Source: Dicaeum eximium
Lineage: Eukaryota; Chordata; Aves; Passeriformes; Dicaeidae
Direction of reading: 5' to 3'
Length of the DNA stretch: 64,000 nucleotides
Assembly (NCBI GenBank): GCA_013396995.1
Contig: VWZP01001424.1
Location: forward strand, 1,028,726-1,092,725
Below the pieces are notes generated by a model. It saw only the letters and a list, made by a program, of their open reading frames with translations. It was not told the origin of the DNA and did not search any database. This document shows positions 1-10,949 of the stretch, in pieces; the stretch's first letter is position 1; each line of letters opens with the position of its first letter. The translations under genes were made by a program, and so were the position numbers.

Positions 1-446
1 CCTTCTATATGGAGAGAATTGGGAGAATTGGGTTTGCTCAGCCTGGAAAAGAGAATACTGAAGAGTGGCCTAATTGCAGCCTTCCAGTACCTGAAGGGAG
101 CCTACAAGAAAGATGGAGAGCCACTATTTACAAGGGCATGTAGTGACACAAGAGGGGAAATGGCTTAATTCTACTAAAAGAGAGTGGATTTAGGTTATAC
201 ATCAGGAAAAAAATATTCTTTACTGTGAAAAAATATTCTTTACTGAAGGTGGTGAGACACCGGAACAGGTGGCCCAGAGAAGTTGTGGATGGCCCATCCT
301 TGGAAGACTTTAAGGCCAGGATGGATGGAGCTCTGAGCAGTCCGGTCTAGTGACAGATGTCCTTATCCACAGCAGGGAGGGGGGTTGAAACCAGGTGATC
401 TTTAAGGTCCCTTTCAACCCAAACCATTCTATGATACTGTGATAAC
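1..446 (+). mobile_element. CR1 LINE, 3' end fragment (left edge cut by window)
   Basis: This is the 3' terminal part of an avian CR1 non-LTR retrotransposon in forward orientation. Hallmarks are the 'cagccttccagtacctgaag' block near 80, 'gaacaggtggcccagagaag' near 263, 'gatctttaaggtccctttca' near 398, and the terminal 'aaccattctatga' near 420. It continues past the left edge. An internal duplication of about 18-20 bases ('aaatattctttactg' twice) lies at about 204-245 and is not part of the usual CR1 sequence. No coding capacity remains. CR1 copies are normally 5'-truncated, and that fits here. Confidence 0.93.
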
Positions 447-1140
447 ATTTTTTAAAGCTCCAGAGTTCCAGTAATCCCTTGAGGAATGTTCAACCATTAT
501 AATCTTTCCCCTTACAAACACAAGTAAGTAAGTTACCATTTGCATCCTTTAGCTATTTAAAGCAGCTATACAAAGAAGAATACAGTCTGCTGTAAACATT
601 CCAGACAACCAAGTATGATCAATAATTGGATTTTGCTACTGACTTGAAAACAAAGAGGTACTTGTGACCATTGTAATCCCTTAACATTCATAAATATATT
701 TCATGCATATGAGGCTGATGTCTCCCACTGTGTTCTGTAGCCTTACTGCAATGTGACTATTTGGGGTTTTTTTGTTACAAGATATCTTTTTTGAAAAGGA
801 TTACATTTTATGCAAGCACACTTATGCACTTATGTCTGGATTACTATAGTGAAAATATACCTTTTTTTTCCCCTTTTCTGGATAATATATTTGCAGTTAA
901 ATAACATAAATAAGTGGAGCTGGTCCTAAGTAGAAAAAGACATGTAATTTCCATCCTGGTTCTAACATCTCTTTTAGAAAAGTGAAAAGCTCAAAATGTC
1001 CTAACGTTTCTGTTAGGAGCTATTCACCATATAGCATTTCTGATTAATCATCAGCCACACAGAAAATTAGTTAAGGTGGTTGGGTCAAGAAATGTGAAAC
1101 TAGAGGCTTAAATGGGAGATATTACCTGACTGTGCTTTTC
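447..1140. other. AT-rich sequence, nothing identified
   Basis: Unique-looking AT-rich DNA between two CR1 fragments. I see no exon-like segment, RNA gene or repeat in it. Confidence 0.6.
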
Positions 1141-1592
1141 GCAGAATCAAAGAATGGTTAAGGTTGGAAGGGACCTCTGAAGGTTCATTTGGTTCAACTC
1201 ACTTGCACAAGTTGTATCACCTAGAGCAGGTTGTTCAGGAACATGTTTAGATGGCTTTTCAATATCGCCAAGGAAGGAGACCCCACATCTTCTTTGGGCA
1301 ACCTCAAGCAGAGCTCTGTTACCTTCACAGCGAAAAAGTGTTTCCTTATGTTCAGAGGGAGCCAACTGTGCTTCTGTTTGTGTCCACTGCTTTTATTCCT
1401 GTCATAGGGGACCTCTGAAAGATGTCAGGTTCCACCTTCTCATCTAAAGTCCCTCTGCATAATCCGCTGGTGTATCAGACACCTCTCCCAGTTTTCTGTC
1501 ATCAGCAACCTTTCTGAGTGTACACTCTGACCATTTTCATCATTAATGAGGATGTTGAGGGTTGGATGCAGTACTGACCATCCATGAAGAGA
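1141..1592 (-). mobile_element. CR1 LINE fragment with internal deletion
   Basis: Reverse-oriented CR1. It opens with the reverse complement of the CR1 3' end ('ttggaagggacctctgaagg' near 1163) and continues through 'agatggcttttcaatatcgc' near 1250. At about 1445-1470 it jumps to sequence that normally lies several hundred bases further inside the element, the reverse-transcriptase region: 'ggtgtatcagacacctctcc' near 1469 and 'catcagcaacctttctgagt' near 1501. A few hundred bases of the element are therefore missing. All reading frames are broken. Confidence 0.85.
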
Positions 1593-2833
1593 ACTATTCC
1601 TTCTGTTACCCTACTGTTTGTTGAAGGTCCTGCAATATCTTTAATAGGAGCAGAAAAACCCTGTTTCATTTTTCTGCCAACTATATGTAACATACCTAGA
1701 GTGTCACCCAGAAGGAGAAAGTAAAATATATACACACACAAATATGTAAAATACAGGTATCTTTAAACACAATGAAGTTTATAATTCAGTTTTTAACGTT
1801 CTGTGCTGGCCACAGCAGTATCTAGACCTGCAGACATTATTTTGCTCTGTGCTCTCTCTGATTAGGGGTCCATCTTTGTCATCTCCTTTTTTCCATCCAC
1901 TGTGCAAAATATGTTGCTGCCTAAGGGAATGCAGAAAAGCCAAATGAGAAAATTAGGAACTGAGGATTCCTATGTTCTCAAACTGAAAATTCTTGAGGGA
2001 AGAGTAAAATTCTCTTAAACACATTATTTTTTCAATGTGTAGTGAATGAACAGTAAAGAGTGCTATGTTGTCCTATGATCTCTGTAATTGCAAATTACAA
2101 TGCTGAGCACAGTTTTTGTGGAAATTAATATGCAGTCTGTGTTGGCAGCAGAATGTGAGTTAAAAATCATAATTACATATAAATCTGAGTTCTAGGGTCC
2201 AGGTTATAAGTAATGTGAGTTGCTGATATAAACAAGAGTTAAGTTATGATGCAAAAATATTAGTTGCTAAGATCTGATCCTATTTCTTTCATGTTGCCTC
2301 ATTTTCTGCTCACTTTTTTCCTGTTTTCATCTTTAAAATAAAATAATAATTGAAGCTTCTATACCTTTTTTTCTGAAACAGTTAATGAATACCTTATACT
2401 ACAATAAATACTGTGAAAGAGATCTGGTGTAATGTCACTGGAAAGTTTGGTACATGGATTTTATTTAGATGCATGTGTCTTCTCTATAAGCCTCACTTAC
2501 TCTGCTCACTTCCATCAAACCAGTGAAGTAATGCATAATACGGCAATTATTAATAATGTGAAAACTCAATCCTTATGCTTTGTCATCCTGACATATCATA
2601 AAATCTGTTGACACCTCTGTGTGGCACACGGGTTCCCACGCATGCTAAAAAGCCTGCTGGCTTGTGGAATATATTCTGCACTACACCTGAGCTTGGCTGC
2701 AGACCAGAGGAGCTGAGTGATCTCTGTTTCCTCTGGAGATTAATCTGTTAGTCTTGCCAGGCTTTGCTCAACTCACTGGGGCTGCAAGGGATTCAATTCA
2801 AAACTGATGGAATTTTATACATGCTAAACTTAC
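1593..2833. other. AT-rich non-coding sequence
   Basis: No repeat family or gene recognised. A somewhat GC-richer stretch at about 2610-2800 has no open frame of note and no recognisable motif. A short alternating purine/pyrimidine patch (tatatacacacaca) lies near 1727. Confidence 0.55.
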
Positions 2834-2909
2834 CTGGCCAGTGAGTCATTAAAGTACCTTTTATTTCTGAATAGATTACAATCACCAGTTCCACTTTATT
2901 GGAAAATAG
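2834..2909 (-). other. Candidate 76-nt exon on the minus strand
   Basis: Seen: on the minus strand a long pyrimidine-rich tract (ttttttttgttttctatatttttag, occupying 2910-2934) ends in AG at 2911-2910. The next consensus 5' splice site, CCAG|gtaagt, has its intron starting at 2833. The 76 bases between are open in one frame (25 codons, hydrophobic centre LVIVIY, ending THWP) and closed in the other two. Inference: this could be a small internal exon. The length is not a multiple of three, so skipping it would shift frame. I do not recognise the peptide, and AT-rich DNA gives such pairs by chance, so confidence is low. Confidence 0.18.
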
Positions 2910-5900
2910 CTAAAAATATAGAAAACAAAAAAAATTTTTATTGGGTTATTTGATGGCTTTCCTCTGAAGTCTGATTATTGGTAAGAACAAAATGTTAAAG
3001 ACATTCAATAAGAGGGAAAATAACCAGAATTATTTTGTGACCTCTCCCTGACACAAAGTTGTCTACATTTTTATTTAAGAGTAACCAGACAAAGAAAAGG
3101 AAATTTTCGAGCATGTTTTCTTTCAGTTTTGTGTTACTTTGATCCATGTGCACCCAATGCATTGTCAAGGTAACAGCTTGTTTATAAACTGTTGTGTTTT
3201 TTTATTAATTTCATCATCTTCTGATGAATCATCATTGAATCTCTCTTTTTTTCACTATTTTCTCCACCGATATTATTGAACATATTCTCATGTTCCTCAA
3301 ATGAAATCATGCTAGAAATTATGTCTGGTGGGAAAACAGAAGATTATTCTGATAGTGGATGTTTCTTGTTTAGAACATAACAATTGCTGTTATAGTATCC
3401 AAATTCTGTATTTTCATCCATTATATTTTATTTGTGACTTAGATTTATTTTTCCTTCTTGATACTTACGTTTTTTTTGGTGTTAATACTACACCTATTAT
3501 TTGAATACACTAACTTATAACTTTGTTTTAAAAATCTAAACGTACTCATTTTAGCCTTAGCAAGTGTATAATTCTTTAGATCTTCATGAATTTTTTATGT
3601 TTTAGGAGCAAAAATATTAATTTTTGAGAAGAATCAAATTAAAGCTGCTCAAAATAAGCTGCTGGAAAATTTTACAGGTAAAATAATTGCCTCTGCAAGC
3701 CAAATGGTCAGACTTTTACTTGGAAATGCTTTTAAAGGATCTATGTTGTTGAATCTCCTGCTTTCTTTGATAGTCACCTTTAATTTTGATAATCTTTTTA
3801 ATGTCAGTAGGAAAACCGAAAAAACTCTATCTGAAACACACATTTACCGTGTAGTATCATGGTGTGTTTGAACGTTTTAATTTATATAAATCTTCTGAAA
3901 TGCAAATATGAAAACTAGTTATGTAGTTATGTTTGAAATAAGGCACCTTATCAACCAAAATGAATTATTGTTGTTATATTTTAATTATCAAATACTAATA
4001 ATGCTCTAATAAGCAAAATTTTAGATTTTAGTTTTGTTAAGGCTGAAAACCTGGAAATCCTGATAAAAGAAAAGAGAGCTAATAAGGTGCAAAAAGGATA
4101 AATATGTAAAACAAAACAGCAGAATTTAAAAATAAGGAGTTTAATGGCTGAAAATTTTGGCTCAGCTTCTGAAGAGTCACAGAGCAAAATGATTTGCTGT
4201 GTTAGTAAGCATTTGTAATATGCACAAGTAGTATGAATTTAGAATTCACCATGAAAGATCTAATTCACTGTAAATAAGTAGAAGAATATGTATATGAGGG
4301 TTTAATTTAACTGTTAAATAATATCTGTTTGGGGTGGAGTGCCTGTCAAAAAACTCAGTAAGTGTTCAATATAATGTGTTCCCTGATGCCTCTCAATATA
4401 ATAGGATATGTCTCCATGTGCTTTCCAGCAATAGCCATTCCTTCTCCCTTCACCCAAGCCCTTCCTGTAGTTTAATGAATATTTAAACTGCTAAGGTGCA
4501 AAAAAGAGACAATGCTTATTATTTTAAAGTGTGTCTTATTGCCATCCTTGTATCTTACTCTACAGTAATGTATTATTGCATTATTTTTCAGTGATAATGA
4601 TGTGCTCCCATTGTGAACAATCTTCTATATAAACCATTTTGTCTGCAGAGCCTCTTGAACCTGAATATTGATCAATTTAGCTTCTGTAAAGCTATGGTTA
4701 AAATTTCAGCAGCAAGTTAAGGGAGATAAACTGCATCCATTCACTAGATTATAATGATTTTCATTTCCTCATGAAGTAAAAATTTCCAGCAGGAGATGTC
4801 AAGGAACATGCAAAATCGTCAGAAGAGGGCTGCTTTGTCCTCATCTTTCAAGGATTAATTGTGTGGAACTTAAAAAAAAAGAAATCCTCATCACTCACTA
4901 CAAGATTCATATGATTGTATATCCTTGACACCATTTTGAGGCATCCATGACAGAGAGCCAAAACTTTCTGGAGTTCTGTTACTTAACGTAGGCATTTACT
5001 TACGTTTAAGGGATTACAGAGAATACAAGACCTGTGGAGAGGAATGGCAGGTTTGCCAGCAGACCTATGGGTGACCCCTGGTTTATGGACCAGCACCTTG
5101 GAGTCATGCACAAAACCTTTTGTTGTGCCAAATAGTATAGATTTCCATGTGTTGGAAACAAGGATGCTTGATTCAGTTTTTCTTTTCCTTTTTTTTACCC
5201 TTCTTTAACCATTATTGTGGTGGCAGCTAAAAATGGGTGCCAGAATGCTTTTTTAGTGTAACAGATGGGATGAAGAAGTAACTCTGGAACATAGATATAT
5301 GGTGATAGATGAAGACCAAAGAATAAGATCAAAAGTTGAGCTCCTGACAGATTAAATTGCTCAGGTGGTTGTTTACTCCTTTTTGAACAACTCCAAACTG
5401 TTCTATCCAAGCAAATTTGCTTATAAATAGTTCTGTAATTAGGGCACTATCTATTCAGAATCACAACAACAGCAAAATCAAACAATTTTTATGTAAGATA
5501 ATTATTTCCTAACATTTTGAAAAACATTGGTCAAGGCATCCTTCAGATTCTTCTTTATTATCTTTCCTTTGGAGATTATGACATCCAATATGGCAATATG
5601 TGAAAACTGACAGTATTTATCAAATAATTAACATTTTACTTGAGAATAACAGTTTTCATGTTAAAAACTACCAATTTTAGGCCATTCTGCCCAAGAAGCT
5701 CCATGTCAGATCTATCCTGTGGAAAGACACCAGCCTACAAATAAAAATTGGAAAATACCAGCCTACAGGAATCTAGGAATGAGAGCAAGGAAAGAACTTC
5801 CATATTCATCATTGATTTTGCTCTTTCTCATTCATCAGAAGAGGATAGGGTAACACAACTTTCAGCACTTAGTACTTGTTATTTCACTAAATTTTCTACA

Positions 5901-8900
5901 GTTTCTCAGAGTGGGAAGAAGAGATAACACAATGTTGAAGGTAGAAAATATTGAAGACAGAGACTATATGTCTAAATCTCCAAGAAGATCCAGGAGAAGA
6001 CAGAAAGAAAGAATAAATATGATAATGAACCCAGGACAGAGAGTAAAAGGGAGTATCTTGAGACAAAAAGCTTGAAATAAAAGGTCAGAACCGCTCAGTG
6101 GAAAAAGGGTTAGATGGGAAAATAAGTCAAAATATATGCTAAGAGTGGGTCAGTGTGGTGTCAAGTAGATTTGACTGGAGTTTGAATAAGGTTTAGAAGC
6201 TGAAAGAGTGCACCAGTGTATGTGTAGAATAACACAGAAATGGGGAGGTACAATCAGGAAAGAATTTGACTAACAGAGAAATATAGCTGAACCATTAAAT
6301 ATTGATTACTCCAAGGGAAAAAAAAAAACAAACCAAACAGCTCTATTTCAATGTAGCATATTTTTTAAAGGCATATTGCAAAGAATAAGTTCTTCACCTT
6401 TAAACATCCACAAAACTCACAGCAGGTATAAATTCCAATGACATGTTAGCTATCTTGTCTCAGTATGAACTCAATTATTCACGAGGTGATTCAACTCAGA
6501 TATCTATACATGCATATCTGTGCAATTTGAAAATCTGAATAGTATTTGGCAGTCTTACAAATGACTGACAGACATGACAAAGGATATGCAAAGGGATATG
6601 TATTCTAGTGAAACAGCAAAAGCAGACCAAACAGGAAAACCTCATCATCATACATTCATCAGTGGACACTTTCAGTCATCTGGATCCTGCTGAAGAGATA
6701 TTCCATTCAATCATTCAATTTTTAGGATGACCTAACAGCTTCTCCCAAATATGAATGAGGGTGGGGCTCAGCCTTGTATATGCAGAAGTGTCTAATGACA
6801 TTGAAATACACTTGTAAATCCAACCTGGATTCCAGAATCCAATGCAGACAGGCATATGGCTTCTAGGAATAAGTCTCATGCTGCCTAAGATATTTCAAAT
6901 AGCACTTAAGACCTGTATTTAGGAATCACAGTCAGTCCCCGAAGCTCTACTGAGTTGGTCTTTTAAAATCAGTTCCAGGTAGTGGATTGGATCTGCACTT
7001 TTATGTACATGTGAGATTAATGCTATCTCAGATTCTAGAGACCAGTCCATCTTTTACAACCCTAGTTGCCAAAAGGCATAGACAGAGCTGGTAATTAAGT
7101 AACTTTTTTTTTTCCCCCTACTCTAAGCTGTTAAATTACAGTTCAGTGGTTTGGATTTTTAAATATGAAAAATCAGATCATGTCTCTCAAAATAAATTCT
7201 AAAGCAGAGAATAATATCTCTGGGCCTTTGTTTCTTGCATGTACAGTGGAGAAAGTGAAGCCTACTTATCTCAGAAGGATGCCATTACCATGCATTCATT
7301 AGTGTTTAATGTTGCATATTATAGTAAAGGGGACATGGAAAAATTCCAGTAGGAATTATTCCTGTTTTCTGAATCTGCTTTGAATATTGTGCCATAAATA
7401 AGGCATATGTTTATCAGGGAAAATAAAGAAAATTATTGAACTGTTGCATTCTAAGGAAGCCTGGCTGGTTCCATATACAAAATGATGCTGACAGCTTCTA
7501 AGAAAAGCATATGAGGGGATCTAATTACAGATCATATGTACATGGAGGGACCAAATTAATGTTTCAAAGAGAACCATAATTGTAACTTCTTTAACTTTTG
7601 AGAGTTGTTTACTTTCTAACACATAAAAAGAGTCTTTTGACCTGACTTTTATAAGTCTGTGTTACTTAATTCAAACTGGGCAGCTAATGCAACATACAAA
7701 ATGATTGAATAAAGTCTATTTTCAAAACCCACAACTATATAGACTAACCCTGGCTGTGTCACAACCCACACTCCTGCATTACTTTAAATTGTTTAATGCA
7801 CAAAAATTGGAGAACTTGGTGTTTTCATATTTTCTTTTGACTCGAATGGACTGAAAGATATCTTTTGAAGTTCAGGTTTATAGCAAAATTATCTGCTCTT
7901 AGCCATACAATTCTAAAGCCCTATTAGAAATCCAAAGCTCCTACAAGTTTCTTCAACTCAGCAGACAAGTCCCTTTTATGCACTGAACTTCTTGATGTTG
8001 CAGGACACCTCCTGACTGCAAATTTTTTTGTACCACTGCTCTTGTCTTCCTCTTCCCATTCACACTGACCATAAAAATCCGTCAGTCCTGCAGGCACATT
8101 TTAAAAATTGAATAAAAAGCAAATGTGTAATCTTTCAGTCAACGACAAATGCAATGACCTAAAGGCTCTCAGACTCTTTGAAAAGCATTGACTGTCCATT
8201 CACATTTTTAATGTAAGGTAATGTCCAGAGCCAGTCTGCCAAGGGGTTCTACCAGCTTTTTTTATGAATTGCCTAAAAATCACGCAGAAGCATGTGATGT
8301 TTTTTATCTTGAGGAAGAAGTATGATATGGGTAGTCACTGTCAGGTAATTCTTTGCCTTTGACTGAGAACACCACCTACAAACCCCAAGAGAAATTGAAA
8401 GTAGATCAAAACGTAAATCTCATGCTTTTAAGAAGCACAATAATTAAATGCTTTTACTTCTTCCTAAAGCTAAAATAATAGCTAAATCAGTGTCAGAATT
8501 GTGTGAAAAAGTTGTAGAATTCTTGGGATAATTCACACAATGTGAGAATGAGTACAAGAAGTATGATAACAGCATGATGATAAATGGACAGAAGCAATAA
8601 AAATCACCAGTCATACACTGGTTTAAGAAATAATATTATCAGAACTCATACAAAATATTTTTTAAAACAAATTAAAATTAGCAGTGAGGATTGGGAGAGA
8701 TCAAATTAAAGACAACACAAACAAGTCAATCTCATGATGTTAGTATTCATCATCAATAATGCTAGCTTACAGAAGTTGCTACATAACAAAATAAAAATAC
8801 TATGGACCCCAAATCAGAAGTTTTAAAATATATCTTACTAGAAAAGCTTACCTAACACTCCTGCTCTTTAATTTCTGTAAATAAACAGAAGAAGAACAGG

Positions 8901-9803
8901 GCATAAACTTTAATATTGATAGATAGGAAACAATTTCTCTGTGTACATTCCTCAGATATGTGTGCATATAAATTATATTTTTTCTGACTGCAATAATATG
9001 ACTGTAAATGTTTGATGACACTACCTTTGCATCTATAAGCCTCATTTGGGACTGAGATGCTAGTTGGTTAACTGCTGTACAAATTTAAACTCAATATTTT
9101 GTCCAAAGAAGATATGTCCAAAAAAATTCCAAGAGAATAATGGTTTAAAGTTTTGGACACAATATCTAGTAATTAGTGTAATAAAACCAATAGAAGTGAT
9201 TCATTAATTATATTTGGTAAAGAAAAAAATATTTGTTCTCTGTGTGTTTTCATTGGTAATGAGAATTAAAATAAGAGTTTGGAAAAAAAAGAGGCATACA
9301 TCAGCATGGATTTAATCTGCAGCCTACTATGTAAACAAATGAATTCCTCTATCTTGCATTTTGGAACATGCAGCAGCTAACACAGGCTAATGTGATTTGA
9401 ATGAACATGGCTATTATAGATATCAGATAATATTCCACTGATTAAATTTGCTGAAACTGATTATAATTTAGAACAATTCAGGCTTTTTTTTTATGGGCAT
9501 AATTAGGCTAAACAGATTATTAAATAAATAGATAAATAAAAGTAATGCTATGATTTGCTTTTAACGGCACCAAATATGAAAATGTTTTCTATTGTAATTC
9601 TTGCTGTTATTGAAAATTTTGGATGTCTCAGTTTTCTTTAAAATGGGGTGTCTTCTTATTGTGTTCTTATTCATGTTAGTTTCATATCTTAATCCTCTTC
9701 AACCTTTATGAAAAAAAATATTCTACTAGCTGCTTCTCAGCATTAGCAAGGAGTATGTGCTAGTGAAAAACTGCTACAAACTGGGAAGACCAGTTTCATT
9801 ATG
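2910..9803. other. AT-rich non-coding sequence, about 6.9 kb
   Basis: No CR1, LTR, RNA gene or plausible coding exon recognised. Composition is uniformly AT-rich with short A and T runs. The longest open frames (60-70 codons, both strands) have no recognisable protein features and are what chance would give. Confidence 0.55.
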
Positions 9804-9807
9804 TCCT

Positions 9808-9854
9808 TTATTGTCACTGGTGACTGAAACNTTATTGTCAATGGTGACTGAAAC
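9808..9854. repeat. Direct repeat of ~23 bp either side of an assembly N
   Basis: The block ttattgtcactggtgactg (plus aaac) is followed by a single N at 9831 and then by a near-identical copy (ttattgtcaatggtgactg). It is either a real short tandem duplication or an assembly join that repeats the same bases on both sides. Confidence 0.8.
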
Positions 9855-9879
9855 CAATAAAGAGAATTTAAGCAGAACC

Positions 9880-9913
9880 CTATTTTAAATTAAATTAATT
9901 TAATTTAATTTGT
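9880..9913. repeat. (AATTT)-like low-complexity tract
   Basis: Imperfect repeats of taaat/aattt directly before the LTR at about 9.93 kb. Slippage-prone AT tract. Confidence 0.6.
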
Positions 9914-9929
9914 TCTTATTTTTCTTTCA

Positions 9930-10949
9930 CATGGTGTTTCATGGAACTGACTTTAGCTCCTCAGTGAATATGAAGAAGTCAGGAGAGTCTGGGGCTAAGT
10001 TAGTACCTGCATTGAGTTTGTATGGCCAGATTTTTGTAGCTGGCGGGCTACAGGGTGGCTTCTGTGTGAAGGTACCAAAAGCTTCCACCATGTCCAGCAG
10101 AGTTCCTGTCAGCTCCAAGATGCATGTGCTGCTGGCCAAGGCTGGGCCAACTAAAAATGATAGTAACTCCCCTGTGGTAACAAATTTAAGAAGAAAAAGA
10201 ATGTTATTGAGTAGATATAATCATGGCCAGAGAAGAGCAGAGCAAGAATGTGCAAGAGGAACAACTCTCCAGACACCAAGGTCAGTGAAGGAAGGACAGA
10301 AGGTGCTCCAGGTTCGAGCCGAAATCCCCCTGCAGCCCCTGGTGTAGCCCATGGTGAGGCAGCTGTGCCCCTGTAGCCCATGGGGATGCAGAGATCCACC
10401 TGCAGCCCATGGAGGAACCCATGCCAGAACAGGTGTGTGCCTGAGGAGAGGCTGTGATCCTGTGGGAGGCCTATACTGGAATAGGCTCCTGGCAGGGACC
10501 TGCAGACATAGAGACAAAAGCCCAAGCCAGAGTGGGTTTTCTGGTAGGACTTGTGACCCCATGGAGCACCCATGCTGGAGCAGGGGAACTACTCTTCTCC
10601 ATGAGCAGAGGCAGGAACAACAGGTGATGAATTGACCACAACCCCCATTCCCTGTCTCTCTGAGCTGCTGGGGGAGGAAGTAGAGCTGGGAAGGAGGAAG
10701 AGGGGGCGGGGGGGAAGGTGTTTTTAATGTCTGTTTTTACTTCTCATTATCCTGCTCTTATTTTGTTAGCAATAAATTCACTTCATATCTCTAATTTGAG
10801 CCTGCTTTGCCTGTGCCGATATTTGATGAGTGATCTCTCCTGGTCCCTGAAACTTTTGTTATATTTTCTCTCCCCTGACCAGCTGTGGAGGGGAGTGAGA
10901 GAGAGGTGGGTGGGTGCCTGATATCCATCCAGGGTCAACCGACTCCATC
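9930..10949 (+). mobile_element. Avian ERV LTR (probable solo LTR, ERVL-like)
   Basis: A GC-richer block of about 1 kb in an AT-rich setting. Its 3' third is the ending seen in a very common avian LTR family: 'caacccccattccctgtctc' near 10640, 'tttctcattatcctgctctt' near 10740, an AATAAA at 10771, 'tgagtgatctctcctggtcc' near 10828, 'ccagctgtggaggggagtga' near 10880 and 'catccagggtcaaccgactc' near 10926, closing in CA at 10948-10949. The upstream part has purine-rich repeats built around 'gcagcccatgg' and 'catgctggagcag', typical of the U3 of this family. Open frames of 145 and 94 codons here are by-products of this sequence. No gag, pol or env sequence lies beside it. The 5' boundary and target duplication were not fixed. 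Confidence 0.8.
10771..10776 (+). promoter_or_regulatory. LTR poly(A) signal AATAAA
   Basis: Canonical AATAAA in the expected place between the U3-like and U5-like parts of the LTR at 9930-10949. A host or retroelement transcript could use it on the plus strand. Confidence 0.5.

Noticed and set aside
10308..10320. tRNA B-box-like ggttcgagcc
   Set aside because: No A box or cloverleaf fits around it. It is part of the LTR and differs from the tRNA pattern in the flanking bases.
9910..10635. Overlapping open frames of 145 and 94 codons (+), with 140- and 113-codon frames on the other strand, as possible genes
   Set aside because: They lie within the LTR at 9930-10949 and follow its repeated U3 sequence. 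No conserved protein domain is visible.
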